Part shown: piece after piece, positions 34,193-45,339 of the stretch
Layout of the letters: each line of letters begins with the position of its first letter
Numbering within the stretch: the stretch's first letter is position 1
NCBI GenBank assembly: GCA_947359465.1
Contig: OX375872.1
Location: 79,715,641-79,779,640 of the forward strand
DNA length: 64,000 nucleotides
From: Metellina segmentata
Taxonomy: Eukaryota > Arthropoda > Arachnida > Araneae > Tetragnathidae
Direction: 5' to 3'
Translations under genes and position numbers: made by a program
Notes under the pieces: model-generated
Seen by the model: the letters and a program-made list of their open reading frames with translations, nothing else
The model's database searches: none
Told to the model about the DNA's origin: nothing

Positions 34193-34304
34193 GGAACCAA
34201 CTACAGCAAGGAGCCCATGACTCAGTGAGAAGTCTACAACGCTACTAGCCTTCGAGTGTAAGGGTAATGGTTCAATTCCTGTTAGTTCCCCGAATGTATT
34301 TTTA
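34193..34304 (+). other. tRNA-like sequence, possible second SINE
   Basis: The stretch has an A-box-like tgactcagtgag and a B-box-like ggttcaattcc about 60 bp later, and ends tagttcccc, which could pair with ggaacca at the start. No clear anticodon arm is seen, so a SINE head is likelier than a tRNA gene. Confidence 0.4.
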
Positions 34305-34702
34305 TCTTCAAAGTTTTTCTTTCTACAAAACTTTCCATATTGAAAAGAACCGGACAATCAAGAACGTAAGAGGGGGATTTTAAAAGAGAAATCAGCCGGA
34401 AAGTGAAAATTTTTTACTTCCATTACTCAAATGATCTTGCGAATACCATATCGGGGGTAGAGTGCCTATAATCTGGGGTTACTTTAAAATGTAGTTCGTC
34501 GTCGATTTGGAGTCGCTTGGCATTCAATCTACGAAACGGTGGCCAATAAACTTTCTCTTTTCAATTTGGAATTTATTCTGTAGAATTGTTATTGGCGAAG
34601 TACTTCTTTTGTATTAGAAAAACAAGCCAATCTACCTAACATCTGTAATAAGCACAAGGGAAACACTACCACATTCTACATTTAGCATGGTATTTTGGTA
34701 TT

Positions 34703-34745
34703 TTTTTAATTAACGTCGTACTAGAGTTGCACAACGGGCTACTGC
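34703..34745 (-). mobile_element. SINE tail fragment
   Basis: A short match to the family's 3' part (taattaacgtcgtactagag, then cacaacgggct). A (CT)n run follows at 34870-34897. Confidence 0.7.
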
Positions 34746-34904
34746 CTTTACACAACGGGCAGAAATTCCTCTCATCGAAAGCGTTTACACATTTGTTAAG
34801 ACTCTTGGAGGCGATGGGGCATCGGAAGCAATTGTCATAGGTCGGCCAACAGACGTACAATGGGTGTGCTCCTCTCTCTCTCTCTCTCTCTCTCTTTATC
34901 ACGG

Positions 34905-35046
34905 TGCATTCCTCTCTGGATGTATTTCTCTCTTCTGTGTCAGTAAAACTTTTATTGTGTCTGTCTATTACTTGATGCGTGATTACACTCTTGTGTCTGG
35001 AGCAGCATGGTGAAATATGGCCCTTGCGTCATAAAACCCCAAAAAT
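34905..35046 (-). repeat. GGGGTTTTATGRCGC repeat family, copy 1
   Basis: On the minus strand the segment begins ttttggggttttatgacgca, then agggccatatttcaccatgc, and ends in cagtaaaacttt/agagagaaatac-type sequence. Two related copies lie at 53405-53542 (-) and 54303-54445 (+). No coding capacity or tRNA boxes are evident. Confidence 0.75.
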
Positions 35047-35328
35047 AACCAACCATCTCTTCACTCTCTCCCTTCCCCTCTCTCCATCCCTCTGCAGAAA
35101 GCCTAATACAAACTGCAAACCGTGTTTTACCTGGTGGAAGGCACCGCCAATCGCAAAATCGCTTGCATTGATGTGGAGTGCAAGTTTGGCAGTTGGTGAA
35201 GGATGCGTCAATACAGTAGCATTAGCGAGCAGTTTATTACTACGAGTGAATGCTGCCAATGCAGAATTTATCAACTCGATTTGGCGATTATCTTTCTTCT
35301 TACGAGAGCCTTTTAGAAAATCATGCAA
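35029..35328 (-). pseudogene. Gypsy RT/RNase H junction fragment
   Basis: HDFLKGSRKKK and SALAAFTRSNKLLANAT precede HPSPTAKLALHINASDFAIGG, the entry to the RNase H domain with its first Asp (DASD-type, here NASD). The fragment then runs into an unrelated repeat. Confidence 0.8.
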
Positions 35329-35525
35329 AAGGATCTGTAAATGAAGGCATGATTGAGAAACCTGTAAAAATTTAGGAGTCTAAGGTATTTCATTAATTGA
35401 GAAACTGTTACCGGTTGCTTATAATCAAAGATAGCTTTTACTTTACTTCGTAAGGATTTGATACCAAGAGGAGTTACTAAATGCTTAAGAATTCCAATTC
35501 CGTGACACCAAATACGAGGCCGTAT

Positions 35526-35880
35526 TTATATACAGAGCCGTTCAAATATTTGGCGTAGGGGATTTTTATGTTTTTCAGCTGATGTTGAAAATATTAAAAT
35601 GTTATCTAAATGGACATAACAAAATGAAAAACCGGGTAGGATTTCGTGCATAAAACGCATAAATGCTTGGAGAGCATTGACTAAACCAAAACATAATAAT
35701 CTATTTTCAAACAGACCCCACGGTGTTGTCACCGTTGTCTTAGGTATATCATGCTCATGAATGGGGATTTGATGAATTTTGAAATTATTTGCTACGTACA
35801 AGGAAAATTTGGATGTAGGACTCTTGATTGTTGCAAAAGTAGGCGGCAGGACAGAAATTTCTGAGCCGGAATCAAATTAG
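35526..35880 (-). pseudogene. Gypsy protease/reverse transcriptase fragment
   Basis: The RT part reads FKIHQIPIHEHDIPKTTVTT, then PWGLFENRLLCFGLVNA. The catalytic YxDD box has become HLDN, so it cannot polymerise. Upstream in another frame is a retropepsin site (SGSEISVLPP). Confidence 0.82.
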
Positions 35881-36411
35881 AAGTTTTGGCTGGTCTTTCT
35901 GTCGACCAAAGAATCCACTGGTGCTGGAGCTTGTCTGCTAATTTGTCATCCCAGCCATGACGGATTTCACTCGGTTTTTTGTTATGCGAAGTTGCAAAGG
36001 GCAGTGTATTTTCGTACAATTTCTCCAAAGCGAAGGCAGTAAAAGCATACAACCATTAGGTTGACGTGCATGTGATCGGCTGCGGTAACCTGATCGTCCT
36101 CAAAAATGAAAAAATTTCAGGAATGCTGGACGAGCGAAGTTCCATGAACAATTCTTCAACTTTTCGTGTGTGAGTTCTGCAATCTGCTTTTAGAATCTGG
36201 TTGTAGAGGAATCAGGGTGAGAGGCCGTGAATGCATTAGCAAACATAGTGGTGGTTGGCATCGACACTTCCGCTACTTTATCGGCAATCCAGAGTTTCGA
36301 AGCTAGCACACATAATTGTTTGGATGTGATTAGGTATTCGCTGAATCCAGATGCTCTGTAGAAACTCTTTACTTAGACGGTTGTCAGAGAGTTCTTTAAA
36401 CTTGCGAAGTA

Positions 36412-37809
36412 CACTCTTTGCCATAAAAATTTGCGCACGAAGAAAAAGTCGTCAAAATGAAACGAAATTTTACACATGTAAGTACTACTTTGATATAAGT
36501 AAGTGATTAGAAAATCAAAGAAAAAGGATCATTTATTGCAGAAAAAAGTACAAATGAACGGAAGTTTTAGTACTCTGTTGGACCCCCACTAGCGCGAATG
36601 CAAGATGCTATACGAGCGGGCATTGAGGCATACAAGTTCCGTATGATGTCCTGATACATCTCGTTCTACAGTTGCTGTAAACGCGCCTCTAGTTCGACCA
36701 AACTCGTAGGGTGTCCAACTTGCCGTCCCAAATGATCCCAGATATGCTCGATTGGTGATAAATCTGGGGATTGAGCAGGCCAGGGAAGGGTGGTAATGTG
36801 GCGGAGTCAGTATTGTGACATCCTTGCTGTGTGTGGCCATGCATTGTCTTGTTGAAAAATGGCTCCTGGGAGCCCTGCCATGAGTGGCATCACATGTGGC
36901 TGAAGGATGTCATGGACGAAAAATTGTGCCATGGATCAATATTAGGGCGGACCGTGTATCGTAAGCAATGACACCCCATACCATCACACCAGCTGTCGGA
37001 GCGGTGTGTCGCTGTAAAGCGAAGGCAGGATTGAGGCGTTTCCCACGGGGCCTTCACACACGAACACGATTGTCATCACTGCTCAAATTGAATCTAGATT
37101 CGTCGCTGAAGACAACCTGGTTTCATTCCGTTGCAGTTCAATCCCTTCGTGCGCGACACCACTCCAAACGGAGGCGTCGGTGTGTGTGTGTCATTGGCAG
37201 CACACGTAATGGGCGCCGCGTTACCAGATGTCTTTCAGCCAGGCGCCTTGCGATGATTCTTGAAGACACAGGGGCCCGTAGTGAAGGTGCTGCCTGTGTC
37301 TGGATAGAGGCCAATGAGGCAGTTGTCTCTACGCGTGCGTTTCGTATGATGTGACGGTCGACGACTGGTCTGTCGAGGGCGTCCTGAGCCTGGTCGTCGT
37401 GTAAATGACGTCCCTTCTGTCCACTGGTCCCAACACCTCCTCACAGTAAAATCCAAACGGCCTACTTGACGAGCTACTCGCCGAGCTGACCGCCCAGCTT
37501 CCATCATCCCGATGATTCTTCCCCTCTCGAACTCTGGCAGCTGCTCATATTGTCTTCGATGGCGGTGTAACGGCATGCCTACCTCAGCGTTTCCTTTGCA
37601 AAAGATTAAGTACACTCAAACAAGCTCTGCTTACCTGTTTTATACTCCAAGGAGAACAAAGTTCAACGCCCTCTAGTGGCATTACGCAATGCGCAATCAC
37701 GCTGCATTCTTTAATCATTTGCATATCTGGCCGACACGTACCTCCATGCCAAGTTTCGTTACGATCCCACAATTATTTCTTGGTGCGCAAATTTTTATGG
37801 CAATGAGTG
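36412..37809 (-). mobile_element. Tc1-family element inserted in gag
   Basis: The ends are inverted repeats (cactctttgccataaaaatt and aatttttatggcaatgagtg). TA duplications lie at 36410-36411 and 37810-37811. The 1398-bp length is normal for a full Tc1 element. Confidence 0.92.
36567..37576 (-). pseudogene. Tc1 transposase, degenerate full-length
   Basis: The start MPLHRHRRQYEQLPEFERGR leads into a helix-turn-helix (SARRVARQVGRLDFTVRRCW) and GRPR linker. Later frames give QVVFSDESRFNL (first Asp), IFQQDNAWPHTA (second Asp) and PDLSPIEHIWDHLG (Glu). A frameshift after about residue 100, stop codons such as TAG in LQQL/NEM, and others make it inactive. The end is GGPTEY and TAA at 36569-36567. 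Confidence 0.85.
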
Positions 37810-38125
37810 TAGTTGATTGGGACGCTTGTCTCCCAGTTGAAGATCCATCATTTATTTCTAATTTTATGGTTTCAGCGAATACGGGAAAGAAGTCGCGAAT
37901 CAGCGAATTTGGGAAGGAGTCTGTTCAAGAGGGCTTTGAACTGTACCCTGCTGGATGATTTAAGCCGACATCGGAGACATGAGTGAGGGTCTCTGAGTCC
38001 ATAGTAGCAACAAGAGCAGCATACCGTGTGTCATCGTTAGTGATAACGCTGTAAGCAAACGCATTCTCACATTGCGTAATCCACAGACGAACATTAGATT
38101 TCCAGAAGGGTGGGACTCTCAAGGC

Positions 38126-39034
38126 GATGTGCGATACTTATACAGGGAGTTCAGACGCATCGTCCTGACAGAAAAAAAGGTCGAAAAAGAGCCAAAAAAA
38201 AAAAGCAACTGTTACCCACGGAGTGCCTGACGAATGGGGATCCGATTTCCTTCGGCAAAGCGAAGAGGAGCACTGGAGCATGGAGTCGAATGCAAAACGC
38301 GAAGAGGATTTATGTTACCATAAACATTGCTGTCAATCACTGGAGTGCGTTCGTTTAATGTCCCGATCCAGGGTCACCAGTGAAGCTGACATAATCAGAA
38401 AGGCTTTATTTTACGATCACAGCACATACAAGTTACACCGACAGAGAAACAAAGCACACTACTAGCATACAAAGAAGCAAGCGTTATATGGAAATGTGAA
38501 CTGAAACTAAAAGTAACCAATAGGAACGGCTTAAGAAATGAGAAGTGAAACTAAGGGGAGTGAGAACTGAAGCTTTATTTCGATGTTTTTCAACAGCAAG
38601 TCCAATGAAAATGATTGCGCTGTTCAAGGCACCGTAGTGGATTACAGAAAGCTTAATACAAAAAACTTACCGGGATTTGTATCGAAAGTCTCAGGGACAG
38701 CGTTGTACATTCTAATCCCTCTGTCGGGAAGACTAAAGGCCTGTGTATATGCCACTCACACGCGTTCGATTTATAGATCCCGACGTTTCAGGGAACAGAA
38801 ATCAAATCCAAGATCTTACGATGCTTCTGAGAGCTAAAAAATGTGCGTTCACACAAGACTTTCATCTTGGACCATTAATCGAAGTGCGTGCAAATTGTGA
38901 CGAGCGCCAATCTGAAAATTATTGAACTGGTCTGGGCTTGTTCGAAAGAGAGCCCATGTTCATAATCACAATCTACCAGTTCCTAATACAGCAGTCGTCA
39001 TCTGAAGCTGCGTATACGTCTGCGAGCCGAACCG
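38126..39034. other. Gypsy 5' flank and unassigned DNA
   Basis: This may include the 5' leader or LTR of the Gypsy relic (a candidate edge is tgtcagcttcactggtgacc on the minus strand near 38370-38390). I found no second copy to prove an LTR. Open frames at 38110-38465 and 38583-38925 have no recognised domain. Confidence 0.4.
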
Positions 39035-39042
39035 TACACGAG

Positions 39043-39763
39043 ACAAGCGCCTCAGCGTACAGCGTAAGTGTCCGACAAGTTGACTCTGATTGGCTGGTAT
39101 GATCATGTGCCTGAGACGTAAAGGTGTTTCATTTGGCTATTTATCTACGTTTTGGCGCAGATCTCTTTGACTGATAGGAACGGTTTTCGAAAGGTTTTAA
39201 CATTTTGAACCGAAAATTGTATCCTTTTATTATATAAGTTAATAATTATATAAGTTAGTGTTTTATGTATGCTTTTTGTTACATCAGAATGGTCCTAAAC
39301 CAGGGATGGATACGACACCATCATCCTAAAGCAAAGGGGACGGCAGAGGGGCGGAAAAATATCAGCTGGTAGTGAGTTCAGGAGTGGTTTTTAGATTATT
39401 TATGTAAAATCAACGAAAGTTTGGAAAAATAAAAAAAGGGTATTAAAAATTAGGAAAAGTAATTTAGAATCAAAAGGAATTAAATTGGAATTGTTTTAAA
39501 TAATTTGGATGATCTAAAAATATTTCCGCCAGTTGGGTTCGAACTCGGGAAGTCATCCTCCGCCGCTAACGCCAATCTGATGGTAAGTGACTTTAGCCAT
39601 TTGGCCATCGTTGCTTCACCAAGAGGAGCTCTTTAAAAGAAGAGTTCATTTTTGCCTCCCCTTATTATATATAAGTTGGCGAGAAATACTACTAACAACA
39701 ACCATACAACAGCCAATCAGAGTCAACTTGTCGGACACTTACGCTGTACGCTGAGGCGCTAGT
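39043..39763. mobile_element. hAT-type MITE, 721 bp
   Basis: Inverted ends of about 55 bp: acaagcgcctcagcgtacag on the left and, inverted, actagcgcctcagcgtacag on the right, continuing through gtgtccgacaagttgact. Exact 8-bp duplications tacacgag flank it (39035-39042, 39764-39771). The 8-bp duplication indicates hAT, but the ends lack the usual CAG start. A tRNA-like sequence lies inside. Confidence 0.88.
39535..39625 (-). other. tRNA-like sequence inside hAT MITE
   Basis: On the minus strand an A-box-like tggccaaatggctaaagtc and a B box gagttcgaaccc are spaced as in a class II tRNA with a long variable arm. The acceptor stem does not close convincingly. It is likely a SINE head or tRNA pseudogene. 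Confidence 0.5.
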
Positions 39764-39771
39764 TACACGAG

Positions 39772-40436
39772 CCTCTAGTTCTCTTGATTTGGACGGGGTT
39801 TTGGGCTCATGTCGATCCGCTTCCTGTCGGTTTTATGACGAACACAAAGGCATTCTTGGTTCAGATTTGGACGGCGTAGTGAGTTTTTCTTACTCCTGGC
39901 TCCATCGTCATTACCGGATGCTGACGAGGCGTGACCTTGATGGTTCGCGGTTGGTTCCTTCCTTTCCCATGGATCGCTAAAAGTTCGTGGTGAAAATAAT
40001 TTCAACAAACGGTTCGACTCGCAAATGTATATGCACTTTGACAGTGATTCAAAATTACGCGGTGTTGTCCTCGGATTTTCCCCCTTGGGTTTGATCCCGG
40101 GCCGACGACAGTAGCCCGTTGTGTTGCTCCAGTGAAACTTTAATTTAATAAATACCTATCTTATACAGCAGATTAAAGGTATGATTCCAATGTGACCACG
40201 AATTTCAGTCGCTACCATTGGCCGTCAAATGAAATCGACGGATCTTGCGAACGGAGTTACTGTTGTAAGATCTCTGAAGGCTAGATCACAAATCGCCTTA
40301 GCCGATTGGCTATGGAAGCGCAGACTGGTGATTTAATCATGGTGGATAATCACTTTAACCACTCAATAATTTAGAATTCTCGCATTTTACCCACAACCAC
40401 GTGACACATCTTCAAACCGAGCAACTGGAAGAAATA
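39772..40436. other. Unassigned DNA with a SINE fragment
   Basis: A plus-strand SINE fragment occupies about 40048-40145 (attacgcggtgttgtcctcg, then agtagcccgttgtgttgctc). The rest has no recognised gene. An open frame at 39789-39980 shows no motif. Confidence 0.6.
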
Positions 40437-41970
40437 CACTGGTGTCCAAAATTATCTTTACATGCATAGAATCACGGATTTCTCAGAAACTATGAACTAA
40501 AATTTTACGAGTTTGTGTGGAATGAGACATGACATCATAGTACGGAAATAGAAAGGAAAAGAAAATTAAGAACACTGAATATGATATAAAACTGTAGCAT
40601 TAAACTATAAAAATGGCAATAATATGTAACAAGGAGTGTTCATAAAAAAAAAAGAATAACTCGAAAAAAAATTAAGGCTGATGAATTTAATATGGAATGT
40701 GATCGACCCTGAGTTGTATACACATATCACAACGTGTTTTCATGCAGGCAATAGTGTTGTTAAACCCAGTTTGGGGAATTAAGTTCCACTCCTCCAGCAA
40801 TTCGGTCTTCAGTGCATTTATATCTCTAGAAGGAGGATGTCTCAGTGCAACTGTTTTTCCAAGGTAGTCCCATAAGTTCTCTATCGTGTTGAGATCAGGA
40901 GATTTTGCTGGCCACGGTATTCGCTCAATGGTTTCTTTTTCAAAGAATTCTTCAACGAGGTTTGTGATCGATGTGAACGAACATTATGGTTCATAAATAA
41001 AAAGTCAGATCTATATGCACCTCTGAAAGGTCTTACGTAACGTTCTGACCTCATCCCAATACCTCTGACAGGTCACAGATCTTATGTTGAAAACGTGTAG
41101 GGGCGTACGTCCATAGATCAGTATTCCTCCCCATACTATCACACCTGAACTACCAAAACGGTCCACGGAAGGAAGATTTTGCGTTCCTGACTCCCCTCCA
41201 GATATAAAAACGTTAAGAATCAGATGTTAAACTTAACCTCGACTTATCAATAAAGAGAACATGGGTCTATTTTTGTTGGCTCCAGTTCAGATGTTTGTTG
41301 CACTAATTCCAGCGATCCCTCTTGTGTTGTGAAGGCATTGAAACACATACTCTTGGCTTTCTGGTACAAAGGCCTTTTTCAATAAGCCTTCTGTATACAG
41401 TTTGCCGTGATACAACAGTTCCCGTGGCGGCTGCAAGCTCTGAATTGAATTGCCTAGCAGTAGTATTCCTGTTACGACGGGCAGTTATTGCAATACATAG
41501 ATCTTGTGAAGGAGTTGTCATACGTTTACGACCTTGTCCAGGCCTCCTTACAACAGTTCCAGAAATCTGAAATTGTTTCCATAGCGCAGAGACTGCCTGT
41601 CATGAAATATTCACACGTCTCGCTGCTTCCATAATTGTCTGCCCTGCTTCTAAACGGCCGATAATGTGCGATTTTACAGATTCTTCCAAATGATAATTTT
41701 GAGCCATAACAAACCGTTTTGAGACCTTACACACTGAAATCAAACGCTGTATCGCAGAAATTCACTTTGCGCAAAGCGCTTTATTCACTTTCGTATTACG
41801 TAACTTCTTGATTTGTATATCAGAAACCGCTTGATTATTTTTGGTTAGATAATGCTTATTAGGCCTGTCTTTCACACATTCCTTGCAAAAAATGGATTAC
41901 ATCGATAGCGTATTTCATGGAATTTGATTACTTTTGAGTATGTGTGTAAAGATAATTTTGGACATAATTG
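40437..41970 (-). mobile_element. 1.5-kb Tc1 element, copy 1
   Basis: The inverted ends share tgtccaaaattatctttaca. TA lies at 40435-40436 and 41971-41972. The length is 1534 bp. A closely related copy in the opposite orientation lies at 62476-64000. Confidence 0.9.
40687..41707 (-). pseudogene. Tc1 transposase, degenerate
   Basis: From ATG at 41707 the minus strand reads MAQNYHLEESVKSHIIGRLE, a helix-turn-helix with one stop after RRVNIS, and VVRRPGQGRKR. Then come TARRNRNTTARQFNSELAAA and VLFIDKSRLSL, where the first catalytic Asp is kept but Glu is Lys. Many stops and shifts follow. The open frame at 41303-41521 is one surviving piece. Confidence 0.85.
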
Positions 41971-42007
41971 TAATATGAAGCTGCGGGCACATGCTCCGTC
42001 TATTATT

Positions 42008-42098
42008 TCATTAGAAGGTCGTCGTCAATAGCCCGTTGTGTTGCTCTAGTACGACGTTAACTAAAAATTACCAAATTACCAATTATTCATTAGAAGGT
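42008..42098 (+). mobile_element. Short SINE copy with duplication
   Basis: Only the last 67 bp or so of the SINE inserted (gtcgtcaatagcccgttgtg to aattaccaatta). The 12-mer tcattagaaggt occurs on both sides (42008-42019, 42087-42098). The span given includes both duplications. Confidence 0.88.
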
Positions 42099-42785
42099 GA
42101 ATGGTCGCTACATGAACGTCATCGTTGTGTTGATATGTCTTATCTTTAATACTTTTATTCTCTAGTCCAAGTTTTGATCTTAGCGATCGTTAAAGATAGA
42201 AAGAACATTTCAACGGACTCGAAATTTGCGGAACATTTTACACTAGATACCTTAAATGTGATTTTCTTAAAATAAATAATTTTCCCATTGTAACTTTAAT
42301 ATTTTCTAAATACGAATTTGATAGCATTTGACGAAGATATTCATTACAAACACAAAAAGGACTCTATATATATATATATATCTTAAATGGAGTATTTTGT
42401 TGTCTTAATCTACTGCCTAAAATTTATAGCCATTAAAATACGATGAAAATTTAATCGTATTCGATGTTTTGAATAAGTTCTACCTTGCTTTCCCACAAAA
42501 CTTGATATGATAGTTTACAACGAAAACAAATAGTACAGATTCTGTTCGGACATTTTTTAAACGATTTAAATGGACTAAAGATAATTCTTTTACGTAAAAA
42601 TTATGTGTTTTAAATGCTCTATTTGATAGCCCATATTGTTAACTATCATTCTACACTTTACTTTCTATGATAATAACGATTTTTGGAATATCAACATAGG
42701 TATTTTGTTCCATTCTTGTTCCACAGTTTTCCAAAGTCCTTGAATGGTTTTCGGTCAACGTTTCGATAAAGCTCCTTTTAAAATT
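42099..42785. other. Helitron-like scraps and AT-rich DNA
   Basis: About 42220-42365 resembles the interior of the Helitron family in inverted orientation (taaatgtgattttcttaaaa, then attcattacaaacacaaaaa). A short (TA)n run follows near 42366. No gene is seen. Confidence 0.5.
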
Positions 42786-43007
42786 CCAAAATCACAAATC
42801 ACGTTGGGTTGGCGTGGAAGTTTGGAGAGTGGGGTGCCAGCTCAGGTGTTGCTTCGTCATCTGACCGTGGTTCAAAATTACGAGGTGTTGTCCTCGGATC
42901 TTTCCCTCAAGGGACTGATCCCGGACCGTCGTCAATAGCCCGTTGTGTTGCTCTAGTACGACGTTAACTAAAAAATTACCAATTAAATTAATTACCAAAA
43001 TCACAAA
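42786..43007 (+). mobile_element. 5'-truncated SINE with duplication
   Basis: The copy covers the second half of the SINE from cacgttgggttggcgtggaa to the aattaccaatt tail. The 13-mer ccaaaatcacaaa lies on both sides (42786-42798, 42995-43007). Confidence 0.88.
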
Positions 43008-43571
43008 AGTCCATGGCGAGACATCTAATGATTTAGCAGGAATGTCAGTAAAGGTATTTATTGACTTGATACCAGTTTATTGTTCTATTTTTTCCAAGAA
43101 TTTAACAGTATATTTAGATGTGCGGCTGCTTGTTTTATCCTGATGGAGTTGTACTGACTGTTGGCACTCTGGATAAAGATATGTTTTTTTTTTTAATGTT
43201 GAGGGTAAAATGGTATGGTAGAGTTGGTTTTTACATTTTCTACTATCTTAAACTTTTAATTTTCCACTTTTTTCCACCAATTTTTTTTCCAAAAAACCGC
43301 CAACAGTCATAAATCCCTGAGAGAAAGTTTCTTTGGACTCTGAACAACGCTCGCTCGCCGTTTTAAGTTTTTCTTCCTTTTTTACTATAGTAAATTGTTC
43401 TTTTCTTATATTGCAATCATTTAAATACACCCACGCCTCGTCTGTTATCATAAGATTTTCCCATATTTCTCCAGTTAAATTATTCTCACACAGAATTCTG
43501 AAGCGAGTTCTGCGTTCTGCAATAAGTTGTAGAGATAGACTATGAACATTGTATTTTTTGGCCTTTATAAG

Positions 43572-43575
<4 letters not shown>

Positions 43576-43621
<46 letters not shown>
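43576..43621. repeat. (TA)n microsatellite
   Basis: An uninterrupted TA run of about 46 bp. Confidence 0.95.
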
Positions 43622-43624
<3 letters not shown>

Positions 43625-43983
43625 AGGTGCATATTTAAAAAAAAGCGTAATATAAGATTATTAATGCAATGTAAACTACTGTATTAGTTGGATATGTTTA
43701 TATAGATTCGTAGTAGATAGTAAATAAAAAATATTTTGACACATCGAAATTCTACGGCTGTCGCGACAGTCGCTTTAACAGAGCCATTTGGAAAATGTTT
43801 CGATCATCGGAAAGTTCTGGTGGCAGTGACACAAGTAAACCTTCCTCCTGTATAAACCCGTTACGGCACAGCGATTTTGTTTTCGCTTAGTGTGTATTTA
43901 GGAATTTTAATTACGTTCCTTTAGAGCGAGAGATGTCGATACTAATATATATATTTTGTTCAAATATCAAAATAACATAAAAC

Positions 43984-44102
43984 ACGTTTCCCGCTTTTTT
44001 TATTAACGTTAGGTGCACTGTGTGCACCTAGCGGGAAAAAATTAGGTGCACAATTTTATTTTCATATGCACAGTGCACCTGTGCACCCGGGTATTTCGAG
44101 CC

Positions 44103-44103
<1 letters not shown>
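43984..44103. mobile_element. hAT-type terminal fragment with hairpin
   Basis: The right edge, read inverted, is cagggctcgaaatacccggg, a common hAT terminus. Inside, tttcccgct and agcgggaaa flank aggtgcac-tgt-gtgcacct, so the strand can form a nested hairpin. The other end of the element was not found; (TA)n lies directly outside. Confidence 0.55.

Positions 44104-44161
<58 letters not shown>
44104..44161. repeat. (TA)n microsatellite
   Basis: A run of about 58 bp that abuts the hAT-type end on the left and a Tc1 end on the right. Confidence 0.95.
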
Positions 44162-44165
<4 letters not shown>

Positions 44166-44413
44166 TGGCTCTCAAAAGTGTTCGTACACTTAAGAATTTC
44201 AATGAAATGCTGCTCTATCCATTAATAAAAACTAATATTTCGTAATGGGGATTTTTTAATAATATCTACAACTTGTTCTAAAAAAATTATATAAAGTATT
44301 TTAAAAACTTAGCATAATTTTTTTTGGGAAAATCAACAGTCAAAAAGTAACGGAAAAGTTACATCACAAAAGTCTTCGTACACTTTAAAACAATATTTTT
44401 AAAATAGTCAATA

Positions 44414-45329
44414 CTAGCCACTTTGTGGCTACCCCGTCGTTGCCCGTGTCAGTTGTTTTTGTGGGGTTAGTGGTTTGCTTCATAAACCAAATATGGGAAT
44501 TCGTAGCCTTTTGGATAACAGCCATAACGGATTTGCAAGTGGTGTTGGTATGCTTTGCAAATCCATTGGGAATTTGGCGTGACGTCACAATCTCTTGCGA
44601 AAATATAAACATTTTTGGAAAAATTATTTATTAAAAGAAAATCAAACGTATAAGGTATCTAACTGGTGTCAAATTTTCTGCAGATTTCAAATTCGTTGAA
44701 ATTTTCAATCTATCTTTAACGATCCCGATTTTACAAAAAAAAGAACTAAACAATGCCAGCCAAAATGTTTTTACTTTTTTTTTGCTTTCCTTGTCTGAAA
44801 TCGTAAGAGGTAATCTGTTTATTTTGATTTTCAGAATGTTGGCGTGACGTCACATTCTCTTGCTAAATTAAAAAGATAATCAATTTAAAAATTCTATTTA
44901 TTAAAAGAAAATCATATTTTTAGGTATCGATTTATTGTGAAATTTTACCCAGATTTCAAATCCGTTGAAATTTTTACTCTGTCTTTAACGATCTAGGAGA
45001 TATAAAAAATAACTACAAAACGGCAGTTAAAAGTTAATTTGTTTTTTATCGCCTACTGGAAAATCATTCCTAAACGCAAAATGAAAACGGAAAAAATAAT
45101 TTTAGAAACTGCGATCTTTTATGTTGTTTCCATTCCAAAGAAAACAATAATAATTAAATTTCCATCACATTCATTTAAAAATGTTCTACATTGAATTTTC
45201 CAAAAATTGTTCCAAAAATTGCAAGAAATATCGGACTACCTGTGTGCCAAATCCCACTATTGTAAGTGCCATAGATTCGTTAGGACTGTGAAAACGAAAA
45301 ACAAACACTTCCTTTTATAATAGCAGAGA
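44414..45329 (-). mobile_element. Non-autonomous Helitron, copy 3
   Basis: On the minus strand it starts tctctgctattataaaagga after an A and ends with a hairpin (agccac-aaa-gtggct) that runs into CTAG before a T. The interior repeats blocks seen at 12201 and 14481, including two copies of the cagatttcaaat/cgttgaaatttt segment. Confidence 0.7.
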
Positions 45330-45339
45330 TTATAATATA

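Larger units (their letters stand above)
36060..38122 (-). pseudogene. Gypsy gag relic split by Tc1
   Basis: The right part (38122 to 37812) reads VPPFWKSNVRLWITQCENAF, then ALVATMDSETLTHVSDV, typical of arthropod Gypsy gag. The left part (36409 to 36060) continues LRKFKELSDNRLSKEFLQSI and later MPTTTMFANAF. The two halves meet across the Tc1 at a TA. Confidence 0.72.
35029..38125 (-). mobile_element. Gypsy-type retrotransposon relic
   Basis: Minus-strand pieces appear in gag-pol order: a gag segment (from 38122), more gag to about 36060, a protease active-site segment (DSGSEISVLPP near 35830-35850), reverse transcriptase (35801-35526) and the RT/RNase H junction (35328-35029). A Tc1 element interrupts gag. 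No matching LTRs were identified. Frames are broken, so it is dead. Confidence 0.78.

Noticed and set aside
36968..37354. 128-residue open frame on the plus strand
   Set aside because: It is antisense to the Tc1 transposase relic, whose conserved motifs are on the minus strand.
38110..38925. Overlapping plus-strand frames
   Set aside because: They run antisense to or beside the Gypsy leader and carry no domain motif.
39535..39625. Functional tRNA gene
   Set aside because: A and B boxes are visible but the acceptor stem does not close and it sits inside a MITE, so it is reported only as tRNA-like.
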